A DNA stretch of 64,000 nucleotides from Aselliscus stoliczkanus (GCA_033961575.1 CM066732.1:110052687-110116686); one strand, 5' to 3'. Counted from the first letter of the stretch, positions 47,000 through 58,539 are shown. Notes: generated by a model not told the origin, from the letters alone. Made by a program: numbers and translations.

Positions 47000-48479
47000 C
47001 AAAACTGAATATACTCCCTAACATTCATCTCAAGACAATCTTTACTACAACTTTTAGAAGAATATTGTATGGGCTTTGGAGGTTTATGAACCTCCTAAAA
47101 TTATATGAAGAATTGTATGTTTGTGTGCTTTTTCTTCTTAATTGGAAAAAGATGTTAAAACTATGGAGCATACCATAAATATCTATGTATACACTGCCCA
47201 AGATTAGTGATACTACTTTATTGTATTTGCTTTGGATTTTTGAATATATACAGCAAATAAACATTACTGATAACAGTAAAGTTAGTCCACTAACTGCAGC
47301 CCTCTTCCTTTCCTCCTTCCCCTACCAAGCTTGAACTTGGTAGCTTTCTAGTCCATTGATTATATTTTGAAAAGAATATATTCACAAGTATATACATATA
47401 TGAATATATATCCCCCAAAATATAGTCTTGTTTTGTGTTTTTCTTAAATGGTTTTATATTATATGTATCTTTCTACAACTTTCCTTTCAACCAGATACTA
47501 CCTTTTTGAGATCTATCTGTATTGATACCCTATTACTAATAAATCACATGTATTGATACATTTCTCTACTAATGTTGACTTAGATTATTCCTGATTTTAT
47601 TTGTTTTTACTATTACAAACACTGTCAAGGAACAGGTCAATAGATTCCAACGTTTTCTGAGGACGTCAGGACATCCCCAAATATTAGGAATCTCTGTTTG
47701 ACAATCTGATGGAGGAAAGGCAATTGCTTATTGCTTTGCAGACATATTTCTGCTTTAGCACATCCCCAAGTCTTGCAAGAAGCCATCTTTATTTACTCTA
47801 TAACAGCTTCATAGATGCTACTATATTTAAATCCAAAATTTCCTATAACAAAGATCTGCATCTACTTGGGGACACTAAAACAAATTTATTTTGTTGTTGT
47901 TGTCGAAAATTCCTTAGAATCAGACAATGCTACTGTCCACAACATGGTGATCCATGTTAAATCTTGGAGTTATACATTACTGTTACCAAGCAATGTTATG
48001 CTACGCTCCTGTCAACATCAAATGCTGATCCTGCCAATTAAATTACTAAGAGACTAATGATAGGATATCCTAATTATTTTGCTTGTTTTCTGCGCTATAT
48101 ATAAGGACTAAAGGGCTGAATTTCTTGAGGTTATCTCATTTTCCTGATTTTCCTTTTTTTTTTTTAACCTAATTGAGATCGGAGCGCTTTCTAGCATCAC
48201 TTTTACTTTTATGCTTGCTCCAATTGTGATATCATCTAGTCCCCGAATTTGGGGATATGCAAAGACCCAAAATAAGGAAATTAAAGCCCAGACCATTGCT
48301 ACTCATAATAGACAATGTGAATTATCAAATTATCCCACTCTGGTATTAATGAGTAAAATTAACTAAAATAGATGATTTTTTAAAAATCAACCTTGCCTTC
48401 CCTCAGGAGTATGTGAAATGACAAAGTGTTATAGAGATACTTGGACTCAAGCACTTCAAATTTAGAAATAATTAATTGC
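47000..48479. other. Repeat-poor AT-rich sequence
   Basis: No repeat or exon landmark recognised. Confidence 0.4.
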
Positions 48480-48770
48480 TTTTGAAAGAGCATAAAGTTA
48501 GCAGACTTGGTTCACTACATACAAGTTGTGTATGGCCCTGAGCAATTATTTCTCTCACTATACTTTGTTTTTCTTACCTATAAAAATGGCAACAAAAACC
48601 ACCAATGGCACAAGAATGAAATAAAATCACCTCTATGAAAGCCTTTTGTTAACCTTTCTCCACTAGACTGTGAGCTGAGCTCATCATAAGCAGAGGCAGT
48701 GCTTAATTCATCCTTGATTTCCCAGTGGTTGCCACCGTATTTGGTAAGAATGTCTAGATTATCAATCGTG
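48480..48770 (+). repeat. MIR then L2 fragments
   Basis: 48505-48600 has MIR-like GTGTATGGCCCTGAGCAATT and TTTTTCTTACCTATAAAAATGG. 48655-48770 has TTCTCCACTAGACTGTGAGC, CAGAGGCAGTGCTTAATTC and TTGATTTCCCAG, as in the L2 3' end. Confidence 0.65.
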
Positions 48771-51280
48771 TATGCTAACCATCTTTGCAACTGCTGTGTC
48801 TTCTCCATTTTGGGGTCCAAAGATCTCCATTTCCAACCACTAGAGGATAGGACCACTCATATTTGCCAAGTTGGAGCCAAAGGCCAGAGCACCCACTGGT
48901 GTCACACTCGAATGCCAACACCATAATCTAAGGAAAACACCAACAGTATGCACCTTTGGGCCAGGATTTAAAAGTGTGGAGTGTACCCCAAGCCTGCCCA
49001 TCGTGTTCCAAACTCTGCCTCAGAGAAAGGGCGAAAGGGCTCCATGCCTGAGGAGCAACAGGAGGCTGAGCAGCACATTAGTCACTAAGGCAGGTTTCGT
49101 GGGTGCAGGAGGGACTCTCCCCAGTGCACAGGTCCGGAGCAGAGAGCTCTGTACAGTTATGACTCGGGTTCCGCAATCAGGCTACATGGGATTATTATAC
49201 TGCTGCCAAAATATGATAAATATGCTTACCAAGGAAAAGGACATATAAAATAAATGGGAAAATACAGAGCACAAATTGTATATTTGCCCCATAATTACAA
49301 TTACATAAAAACTATGTATGTTTTGGATAGACTGAAAGGAAACCCAAAGACATGAAAATAATACCATTAGGGTAGTGTTATTATGGGCGAATTATTCTAA
49401 ATCTATTTTTTATAATCTTTTAAGGTTAAACAGTAATGAATCGAAAATAAGTATCAACTTTCTATCTTCAAGCAGGCTTTTTTTGAATGGTCCCAGAAAG
49501 AAAATTACTTGGTCATGTCTAGACTCTAAGGAAATAGAATCTAATCCACCATCGTGGTTCGGTGGGAAAAGCCTTATTAGGTTGGATCAGAAAACCTGGA
49601 TTCTGGCACCAGCTCTGCTAAAACCTAGCTCTGAGACTTTTGAAGTCATCTAACCGCTCTACACTTCTCTGTGAAGTCAAGCAAAAGAGTTTAGGGCAGC
49701 ATTCTTAAGCTCTCTTCTGGACTTTCTATAAAAAGTGTATGTGTGCGTGATACTTTCTACAATGCAGAATATGATTACAAAGTCCTATGAATGAATTTTT
49801 AACAAACACATCAGAACTCAAAACACCCAAGAGAGTGTGGCCCGCTTCAGATCAGCTCTTATGCTTATTGCTGGAAAAAGCCACTTTCTTTTTGGCCTCC
49901 ACAGCGCATGTTCTATATGATATTGCCCATCTTCAGTAGGGCCAATTTTTCCTCCTCTGAGACAGAATGTAAGTTCTGCAAACAGCTGAGAGAGACCTGA
50001 TGCAAATTCTAATGAGTAACATGGGTGATCAGGCTGGACACAAACATTTTAGGTCATAAAGGAAGTAAAAACATAGATTTTCTTAAATGACCATTCAAAA
50101 GTGTTTAAACAACATTAACGGCATTTTTCCCACGGTGGCAACTCAAAAGGGAGGGCTGGCAGATGTACAGTGTAAGTCCCATAGCTGGCCAAAGCCAATG
50201 TCACTATTTTAGGGACGACTCTTATTGTTCTACTTCTCTCAAGTGTGGCTGTCATAAAGATATGTAAAAAAAATACTTTGCTAAAATGCCCAAAAACCTT
50301 TGGTCTCCGCCAAAATAAATGTTGAAGTTGAAATTCAAAACATAATTTGTTTACCACTATTACAGAATGTGCTTATAAGGCTAAGATGTTTATTTTTAAT
50401 ACCTTTGGCATTTAACCTTTAACCCCTTATTTGCTCTGTAAATATTAAGTCCCAGGAAGGTTAAAAAAAAAATTTTTAAACTCACTAAGGAAAAAACACA
50501 TTTTAATCACATATTAATAAAAACATAAGTTGCTGCATCTACAAAAAATAGTAGATGACTCAAACTTGGAAAATCATGACTGTACATAATTTCTATAGAT
50601 CTCATTATGATGCTCATAATACCTTGCACTTGTATAGAGGTTTTCAAAATATTTCTGCATTTTAAAGCTGATGAAAAGAGCTTTCTTCATAAGTTCCTAC
50701 CGGTAATAAGACTCAATCCTCTCTTCATCAGGAAATGCAAAGTACTACATGTTCTCGTGCACGTAGTCTCACATGAACTCATGACATTAACACTAAGTAC
50801 AGGCGCAAAAGGTCATATTCCGAGTCATATTTACCAAAATGCTCATTATCCAACCCCAAAACTAACCCCTGAAACAGACCTCAAATTCATGAGATCCAAC
50901 TAGGGAAGGAATATTAAAAGACGTCCATCATCCAGTATTGGAGGCAGGGTGTATTTTCACTGGAGGAGGGAGTTGAAGGGTTAAGAAAGAGAAGTTTAAT
51001 TTACAGCCTAACCAACTCACAACTATCCATACTGGTGTTTAGATAGCTTGGAATAGTAGCAGCTGGATGTTGATTTTCCCTGTTTAATAGCTTAGAGATT
51101 CCATGGGCCCAGGCAACTGACTGCCTCTCCTAAGGGAAACCCAGGGGGAAGGTGTGGATTTACCACTAAAAATCTAACGCCATTCCTGGGTATGTGGCTG
51201 AAGTTTAGACCTTGCTGCTGGTGAGTGAAAGAAAGGAAGCACTGTGATTCACAGGCCACCACTTTGAGATTTGCAGTGGA
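48771..51280. other. Repeat-poor sequence, one MIR
   Basis: An MIR lies at about 49575-49690 (ACCTGGATTCTGGCACCAGC, AAGTCATCTAACCGCTC). The rest is unrecognised; no exon seen. Confidence 0.45.
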
Positions 51281-51286
51281 ATGGCT

Positions 51287-51341
51287 GCAAACAGATGACC
51301 TCCAGGTGGCTTTTTTGCAAACAGATGACCTACAGGTGGTC
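51287..51341 (+). repeat. 30-bp tandem duplication with E-box pairs
   Basis: GCAAACAGATGACCTCCAGG at 51287 recurs as GCAAACAGATGACCTACAGG at 51317. Each copy carries CAGATG and CAGGTG, both CANNTG E-boxes 12 bases apart. Confidence 0.92.
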
Positions 51342-51402
51342 TCAGCAATGATCGGAACACTTAAAAATTGGCAAGTCTGGCATAAAAATCCGGATTTTTC
51401 AA

Positions 51403-51556
51403 GGACCGGCCGAGTGGCTCAGTTAGTTAAGAGCTCGCTCGAGACTATGAGCTGAGTTCTGAGCAACAGCAGTTCGATGCCCAGCCCAAGCTGAGTTGCC
51501 GCTAAGCTGTCAACAGGTGGCAGGAGGCTCAGCTAAAAAGAAGAAAAATAAAAAAG
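51403..51556 (+). mobile_element. tRNA-derived SINE, about 150 bp (type D)
   Basis: GGACCGGCCGAGTGGCTCAG, GAGCAACAGCAGTTCGATGC, CAACAGGTGGCAGGAGGCTC and an A-rich tail. Flanks ccggatttttca and ctggattttttca. Same type as 9722. Confidence 0.94.
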
Positions 51557-51569
51557 TCTGGATTTTTTC

Positions 51570-52125
51570 AGCTTTTCTTAAAAAAAAAAGACAATTCAGT
51601 AATATGGTCGATGTAACTAACCATGGCCTAGGGTCAAGCAAGGGTACCTCCGTATATGGAGTATATATTCCACATTTACTCGCCTGCCTCACTCCTTTCA
51701 AAAACTGTATCCTGGCCTCTCTATAGACATTTGAGTTTGCAACCACTGATAGAGCTGAAATCCTGGGCAAAAAACAGTGAAGGGGGTGGCTTTCAGCTTC
51801 TGCAACTGTCTGCTTCCTCCACTTTTCCATTTCTCTCCATCCGCGGCCCCACTGGGCTTCCCCCGCCCTTGCCTTGAGCTGGACAAGGATTTCCCACCAG
51901 GCTGGCCCACCCACAACTGCCTCTAGATAATGTCCTAGACTCCAGAGCTTTCCCTAACCCCTCTGCCTCCATCAAAACTTTTCTGTACTTTATCTCACTC
52001 CTTTCTGGTTTTGTTATGTCGTATTGTGTTGTTTGGGCCAGGAAACTACTTAGCAATCTGATAAACTAATCAGTGGGAATGGACTAGGTTACCTTACCAG
52101 AAAACACATCTAAAATGGACTCCAG
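51570..52125. other. Unannotated unique sequence
   Basis: A GC-richer patch at 51780-51970 holds several short overlapping frames on both strands with no domain signature. Nothing recognised. Confidence 0.4.
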
Positions 52126-52133
52126 GCTTTCTA

Positions 52134-52216
52134 TTGGGTTGTCAGAAAAGTCATGACGTATTTTTTCTACGTTTTTTTCGTTGCAAAAATGTTTCATGAC
52201 TTTTCCAACAACCCAA
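52134..52216 (+). mobile_element. Mariner-like MITE, copy 2 (83 bp)
   Basis: TTGGGTTGTCAGAAAAGTCATGA at the left is mirrored by TCATGACTTTTCCAACAACCCAA at the right; TA flanks at 52132-52133 and 52217-52218. Better preserved than copy 1 at 19530. Almost the whole element could fold as a hairpin. Confidence 0.92.
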
Positions 52217-52229
52217 TAAACACACATCA

Positions 52230-53330
52230 CGCCTTCAACCCAAAGGAATTGACCTACCTTGTATTCGCCTATCTATCCAATTTCTAAGTTTATAAGTCTA
52301 TTTCTGTGTATTTTTATATGTAACATCTGCAATTTACTCACAAGTAATATGCAAGGAAGGAAAAAGTAACATATCTTGAATATATTCTGAGGTGATGGCC
52401 AATTCAGATTTACTAAAATATTTCAGTATGTCTAAGTCACTGAAGACCTATGAATCATAATTTCGGGGTCCAAAGTATACAGCAGAGTTGTAGACATGGT
52501 TCCCAGTCTATGCCGGTCATCAGCAGTCCAAACTGATCATGGCCACAAAAGCTGAGCTCATTTGTGGATCATGATAAAGCCAGATACTACAAAGGAAACC
52601 TTAAATATTTACATTTAAATTTGAAATTTTAAACCTTGACTATACTTAAAGTCAAAAGAGATTGTCCTACCCTCTTAACCAATGTACACTAAGTTATAAA
52701 AACATCAAATTGGTTTTTTTTTTCAGTTCTTCAAGTCTCCTAAAAATTTCTATTGCCTGATAGTGTTCTTGGTTCTCCAGAGATGGAGAAAAGGGTCCCA
52801 AAGTGAGCTTTCAGAAGGAAGATAGGAGGTGAATTATAAATTATACATTTCGTTCCTAAGTCAGAAAATGGCAATGTTCCTTATGAGTCACAACTGAGTG
52901 AGTCTTGGTAGGGCCTTGGGTATAGGTGGAGAGCCTTCCTAATGTGCTGCCAGACTTCTTAAAAGATCATGAAGGGACACCCTTGGGGAGAGGGGGAGGG
53001 AGAGGGAGAGACAGAGACCCTCCTTACAGCCCAGCCAAGGGTCTAATGAATTATAGTCTCCATGCTAACCCTCAGCCATACTCACTGAAGGCAATGCCCC
53101 TTCTCTTCCTGTTCTAAGCAGCTGAGGGATGCAGCTGTGCAGACCCAGACATGGGTGAAACACAAAATAAAGCCTCATTTGGCTTGCAGAGGTCTTATAT
53201 AAACAAAAAACATTTTAACTGAGGATCCTGCCTTTAAGACGCTGATGCTCTGCTCTAAGGCAACTTCACATGTCTAATGAACAGACAATTAATCCTTCAA
53301 GCCAGAGAAGAAATGATTTGTTTAATTTTT
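52230..53330. other. Unannotated sequence with GA-rich tract
   Basis: A purine tract (GGGGAGAGGGGGAGGGAGAG) is near 52976-53010. No element or exon recognised. Confidence 0.4.
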
Positions 53331-53340
53331 GCCAAATTAC

Positions 53341-53511
53341 TCTAGATCCAGTCAATGGAGCGAGGGCACATCTCCTATTTCAGGACAGCCAGCTGTTTCG
53401 ACTTTTCTGTGAGGGAATCGTGGCCTCAGCAACCATATCTGATGCACTGATAGTCTCTCCTGGCGGCCCACAACATCGCCATCTGTGTGGTTGGCAGGGA
53501 TGCCATCAATA
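53341..53511 (+). other. Exon-like open segment
   Basis: TTTAATTTTTGCCAAATTACTCTAG is a weak acceptor just before 53346, and CAATAG-GTAAGTCAC after 53511 is a strong donor match. One frame stays open across it (53270-53512). No known protein domain is recognised. It may be a non-coding RNA exon or chance. Confidence 0.2.
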
Positions 53512-53519
53512 GGTAAGTC

Positions 53520-54480
53520 ACACCCTGTCCTACACTATACATGGCTACACAACTCTGGAAACCACTCTCTTGACTTTGGAACATGCCTCCTCTGCACCCA
53601 TTTGACTAACCATCTACTTCAACAGCAATGGGCACGAATTGATCGCCAAAAAAAGGCACCCTAGACTAGCGTTTAGTCTGCCCAGCAGAAAAAATACGTT
53701 AACTAAGGGGAAGTTAATTTTCTCAAGGTACCACTTCCTCAAGTATTTAAATTCAGTAAGATTCTTTAAGCTCTTGACAATAACATTGATTTTTTTTTTT
53801 TTAGAACTATTGAACCATGGAAAATAATTACAGCAATTCTAAAGTACTAGAACTATCACATTGCTTAAGTTCAAGTGGCCAATTAGGCAGTGGCCCAATT
53901 AGGTAGCTCCACCCAGACACACACTCAGTGTAAGTAAATGGTTCTCTATAGGGGTTCCAAAAATAATGTAGGGTAGTCTGACTTCTTAAACCCTAAAACT
54001 GAAAGAGGAAATTTATTTACAGATCAAGTGTCCTCTTAGGTAGGGGCAAAGGTGACAATTTTGAACTATGCAAAAAAAGAAAAATCTTTGGTCAATGCTG
54101 CCCTTTTCAATATTATTTGTTTTCAATCTTTTTTTTTTTTTTAAATAAACACCACTAGGTCAAGGGCTGCTTTTGAGTTTTGTATGTAGGTTCCGATGGG
54201 CCTTTGCTACATGTCCCTCAGACTGGTCATGCGGGATAGATTTTTAAATTAGTGCTGCACTGGTTATTATTTTGACTTAGTTCCACTTTCACAGTCATTT
54301 AAGAAACCAAACAAACCAGAAGAAGACCAGTTCATCCACCTTAGCAAGATTGAAAAGAAGCAAAAAGTGTGGAAACTACGAAAGACTCGTCGTAGAACTT
54401 TTTTTCTTCTGATAGACTGCCAATCTCTTCAAACTAGTGTCCTTGCTTTTGTGCTTCGGAAAGTAAAGTACACCAAAGCC
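53520..54480. other. Unannotated unique sequence
   Basis: AT-rich sequence leading into the CpG island. No landmark recognised. Confidence 0.4.
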
Positions 54481-54503
54481 CAAGGGATGCGGCTAAGGTT
54501 ATT

Positions 54504-54545
54504 GGGGGCGGGGTGGCTGGGGCAGGGAGTCGGGGCAAAGGGGGA
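54504..54545 (+). promoter_or_regulatory. G-quadruplex-prone tract
   Basis: Six G runs of three to five bases (GGGGG, GGGG, GGGG, GGG, GGGG, GGGGG) with loops of one to five bases, meeting the usual intramolecular G-quadruplex pattern. It lies at the gene-body edge of the CpG island. Confidence 0.8.
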
Positions 54546-55433
54546 AAAGTCAGAAACGAGTCGGAGAAAAAGCCAGCCACTTCCAGGTATTCCCAAAGTG
54601 CCAAAGGAAAAGGAACAAAAAAACTCGACTTCCTCCCTTACGAACAGTTCACCGTCCACCCGATAAGGGCCAGGCACCTCGCACTGAGGAAGGGTTGGGG
54701 ATCGGGGTGTTTACTCGGCCTCTGCAAAGACCCCCGGGGCCGGCCCCCGGCGCAGTCCAGGCCAGAGTAGTTGGGAACTGGACCGGATCGCTTTCGCTCT
54801 CAGCCGCTTGCGCTCCGCCAGGTGCTCGCTCTACCTGGCGCCCCCATCGGCCTTTGTGCTGCCCGCGCCCCCGCCAGCGTGCGGACGGCCCGCGGGACAG
54901 CTGTGGGCGCGGGCCGGGCGGCGGCCGGGCGAAGGGGGAGAGGGAGGCAGCCCGCGCCGGTGCCCGCGGGCGGGAGGGGCGCGCGGGGACACAGGCGGCG
55001 CAGCCAGCAGGCTCCTGCGCCAACGTACCGGCGATCCGCGTCCGGGCCGGTGGGACCCAGAGGGGCACAGGAGGCTGCTCCACCTTCCCAGCAAAAAGAA
55101 AGGGACCCCCTCCGAGGGCCGTGCCCCTAAACACACATCGCCCCACACTCTGGCTTCCGACAGCTGGCAGCCATCGCCAACCCCGCCACAAAAAGTTTCG
55201 CGACGCCGAAAGCGACTTGAAAGCAAGTTTTCCTTGGCTCCTCACTACCTCTGCCCCAGCCCCGGGTTTTAAGGAAAGCAGCAGGAACTAAGGGATCGCG
55301 ACGTGCCGACTCCCGCGTCCACCTTCTCCACCCCTGGCCCTCGGCAGCACGCCCAAGGAAGGTGCCCAGCGCCGGGGCTTCCAGCCCCAGCCCAGGGTCA
55401 GGCGCCCTGGGACGCGCTGAGCGGCCAACTCAC

Positions 55434-55600
55434 CATGGTGACTCGCGCCGCGGTCGCGCCTCTGCCGGGTCCCGCTGCCGGGAAGCTGAGCTGGAACGCA
55501 GTCTCCTGGGCGAACTTCAAAAGTTGGTTCCCTTCGCCAAAAACAGGCTCTCGACACCCAAGCACTCACAGGAGCCAATGGGAACCCTGGGGGGACTCCA
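55434..55600 (-). other. Candidate first exon with start codon at splice donor
   Basis: On the minus strand GTCACC-ATG ends at 55434 and is followed directly by GTGAGT. The start codon has A at -3, a good Kozak context. Read through unspliced, the frame stops after 12 codons, so splicing is needed for a protein. Genes with only the start codon in exon 1 are known (calmodulins, for example). The exon's 5' end is a guess from the CCAAT box at 55575 and island layout. The rest of the gene would lie to the left and is not found here. Confidence 0.5.
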
Positions 55601-55621
55601 TCCAGGCGGGATCGGCTGCGC

Positions 55622-55634
55622 TAGGTAAGGGTGA
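55622..55634 (+). promoter_or_regulatory. Possible plus-strand splice donor
   Basis: CTAG-GTAAGGGTGAG at 55621-55635 fits a donor on the opposite strand, inside the same CpG island. It would suit a divergent non-coding transcript. There is no other support. Confidence 0.25.
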
Positions 55635-55899
55635 GACGGAGGCGACTTAGCAGGCGGGGCGCATGCTGCGCGGGGCAGGGGTCCACTCCGCCCAGGCGCT
55701 CGCCGCCCGCCCGTCTGTCTGAGTCCGATGCCCTCCGCGCGTCAGCCTAGCTCCCCTGCTTCGCTCCTCTTTCTTCTGCTACTTACTCCGTACTCCTCTG
55801 GCTGAGCCTCCTCTCGGGCTGGGCAATCTGTCCATAAATGGAGAATTCAGCTCAGGCCTGACCAATCAGGGTTTGTTTTCACAGCGTCACTCCTCAGGG

Positions 55900-56800
55900 A
55901 AACCGTAGTAGCCAACAAGCTTGGAGCTGCTGGAGTTTTCAAAGACCTCTGGATCCTGTAGTCCTGCTCCACGCCAAGCCTCTGAAGAGCGCTGCTGACC
56001 CTGCTCGCTCTGGGTTGCCAAGACCTGAACTGTCAGGAAGAAAACCCTCTTGTGAAAGAGAGGGAAACCTCTCACTTTTTTTTTCTTTTCTTTTAACCCG
56101 AAAGTTAGAGTAGGTGTAGCTTCCAAGCTGAAGTGGTATGATTTTCCCATAAGTTTTTTTTTTTTTTTTTAGAAGAAGGAAATATTTTATCAGCATAAAA
56201 GATCAGAGTCGTGGCAGCAGCCCAAAGGAAATCCTTTTTCTTTCCAACGTCTGGATTGTGAGGAAAGTCAAAAATACCATTTCCCTCACCCCTCCTTTTA
56301 CCTGAATTTCCTTAGAAAACAAAGGGAGACTTTTTTTTTTTTTTTTCTGGTACGTTTTGATGGTGAAGTTGCACGTGCAGTAAGCAGAGGGACAGGGGAG
56401 AGAGATAAGTGGAAAGAAAGCACCATCCAACCCCAGTCAGTGAATCTGTTGGGAACAATTAGCAGGACAATCGAACTGAAAAAGTACATTCCAGAGTGTG
56501 GAGTTTCAAGAAATCAGGAATTTCAAGAAATCAGAAGACTGGGTTGGGGGGAAAGCAGAAGCCTGAAATCAAGGGAGGGAGTCTGACTGTATTGTTTTAA
56601 GGGCTCGGGAAGTAAACTTGGTGGGTCACAATAGGATTGTGCTCCTGAGATCTGTGGTAAGATTTGAAAACTTTAGGGCATAGAAAAACTAACAAGCATC
56701 ACGATTTGCCTCGGCTTAAACTCTATGAGTTTCCACAGTAGCCATTCTCTTGAGTATAGGATCCAAAAGTTGGAATGGATGTTAAGGATCATCTTGTCTA
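55900..56800. other. Unannotated sequence beside the CpG island
   Basis: No repeat or exon landmark recognised, apart from T-runs at about 56153 and 56331. Expected upstream flank of a minus-strand gene. Confidence 0.4.
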
Positions 56801-56804
56801 GAAT

Positions 56805-57305
56805 GGGTAAATGAAATATAATATATTCAGATGATGGAATGTTATTCAACCATTAAAAAGGAAGTACTGCCGAGTGGCGTGGTGGTTAAGAGCTGGCTTG
56901 GGACGCCGGTGGCCCAGTTTGCGTCCCACATATGAGGGCCAGTGACACTGCCCTCAAAAACAAAAGGGAAGTACTAACACCTACTATAACATGGAAGAAC
57001 CCTGAAAACATTATGGGAAAGGAGCCAGGCACAAAAGACAAGATATATATGATTCCATTTATATGAAAGTAGAGAATGGGGGGATTTATAGAGACAGAGG
57101 TGAATTGGTGATTGCCAGGGGCTGGGAGGAGGGGAGGATGGGAGTAAGTGCTATTGGGTATGTGTTTTCTTATTGGGGCAATGAAAATATTCTGGAATTA
57201 GATAATAGTGATGGTGGCATGACTTTGTAAATATGGTAAAAACCACTGAATTGTACATTTTAAAGGGGTGAATCTTACGGCATGTGAATTATATCTGTAT
57301 TTTAA
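56805..57305 (+). mobile_element. Old L1 3' end, split by a SINE
   Basis: GATGGAATGTTATTCAACCA, then after the SINE AACATGGAAGAACCCTGAAAA, GATTCCATTTATATGAAAG, TGATTGCCAGGGGCTGGGAG, ACCACTGAATTGTACATTTTA and GTGAATTATATCTGTATTTT. This is the end of an L1M-type element. Confidence 0.88.
56869..56963 (+). mobile_element. Short SINE (type A), 5'-truncated
   Basis: GCCGAGTGGCGTGGTGG to ACTGCCCTCAAAAACAAAA, lacking the first bases. Flanks aaaggaagtact and aagggaagtact. Inserted in the L1 3' end. Confidence 0.94.
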
Positions 57306-57387
57306 AAATTGAAAGAAAATCACATTCACTAAATTATTGTAATAATCACCCACCTAGTTAGGCAATAGATATAACTAAATGCCTACT

Positions 57388-57616
57388 ACTGTATTTCCCT
57401 GAAAATAAGACCTAACTGGAAAATTAGCCCTAACATGATTTTTCAGGATGCTCGTAATACAAGCCGTATCCCAAACATAAGCCCCAGTTAAGATTGTCAG
57501 CCAGACATGCCTGGTTGAATAAATCTAGATTTTTGTATATGAATAAATGAACAAATGTAGATTGTTGGAGCTAAAAATTAATATAAGACCTGGTCTTATT
57601 TTCAGGAAAACACGAT
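57388..57616 (+). mobile_element. Short TIR element (229 bp)
   Basis: The left 25 bases (ACTGTATTTCCCTG..., to 57412) and inverted right 25 (ATCGTGTTTTCCTG...) share 21 positions, both running into AAAATAAGACC. No coding capacity. The target duplication is unclear, so the superfamily is not assigned. Confidence 0.75.
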
Positions 57617-57619
57617 CTA

Positions 57620-58210
57620 TAGGTCAGTACAGCAACTGTGAGTACAGTAGTCTCTGCCCTCAACAAACATATGATTTTAGAATGAGGGAGATAATAGATA
57701 AATTTTAAAGCAATAACTAATTATAGGAAAAGTACAAATATAATGAGAAGTGATGGTAGTTGTGCCATATTTGGAGCTATCATTTAGGTTAGAGAATTCA
57801 CCTGGCAGCAGTCTGCCTAACAGACTGAAAAGGAAACAACAGCAAGACATCTGTTGAGCACTCACTATGTGCTAGGCATTGCTACATACATACAGGTGTG
57901 ACTCACCGAATTTTCAGAGAAACCTGATTCCATGTCTTGGGCATGTCAGCTTCAGAATACAATCAGATATTTTAGGAACTAATGACCAGCGTTTACCGGT
58001 AACCCAAGAAACACTGCTTAGGTTGAAAATAACATGCCTCGACCACCATCTAGTCTATGGTCAGCCCTGATTAGTAGTTGGACTGACATCAGCTGTAAGG
58101 GATACAGACCAAGATGGAGTTGTTTTCCCCAAGGCTAACCCTTGGGGATACAATGCAACATTGAAAATCACTTAATAATCCATCAACAACCTATCAATCT
58201 TTGATTTATT
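57620..58210. other. Unannotated unique sequence
   Basis: Weak L2-related text at about 57850-57880 (GAGCACTCACTATGTGCTAG). Nothing else recognised. Confidence 0.4.
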
Positions 58211-58218
58211 TAAAACTG

Positions 58219-58320
58219 GGGCCGGCTGAGTGGCACGGTGGTTAAGAGCTGACTTGGGATGCCAGCGGCCCCGGTTTGGATCCCACATGAGGTCCAGTGA
58301 CACTACCCCCTAAAAAAAAA
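58219..58320 (+). mobile_element. Short tRNA-derived SINE (type A)
   Basis: GGGCCGGCTGAGTGGCACGG to CACTACCCCCTAAAAAAAAA. Flanks taaaactg both sides (58211-58218 and 58327-58334). Confidence 0.92.
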
Positions 58321-58539
58321 CTTAACTAAAACTGCATTGACACTATTTGTCAGTTGTATTAGCTTTTGAGATTTTTATGCTTACTTTTATGTGTCCTAAT
58401 AACCTCTTTTCAGTTTCAAGAGGTATTACCCACTCTAGTAGGTGTTTGTTTTTAATGATTTTGTAATTATAATTCGTTTCCGGATTGAAATATAAATATG
58501 TATATATTAATTTTTATGTCTAAGGAGTACTTAGATTAT

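Larger units (their letters stand above)
54490..55760. promoter_or_regulatory. CpG island promoter
   Basis: The only long GC-rich, CpG-dense stretch in the window. It holds GC boxes (GGGGGCGGGG at 54504-54513; GGCGGGGC at 55653-55660), CCAAT at 55575-55579, an NRF-1-like GCGCATGCTGCGC at 55659-55671, and a further CCAATCA at 55862-55868. No TATA box is obvious. Such islands normally mark housekeeping or developmental gene starts. The 100-200-codon frames inside it occur on both strands and reflect base composition. Confidence 0.9.

Noticed and set aside
54649..55291. Overlapping frames of 120-200 codons on both strands
   Set aside because: High GC content removes stop codons. The translations are Pro/Arg/Gly/Ala-rich in every frame and match no family.
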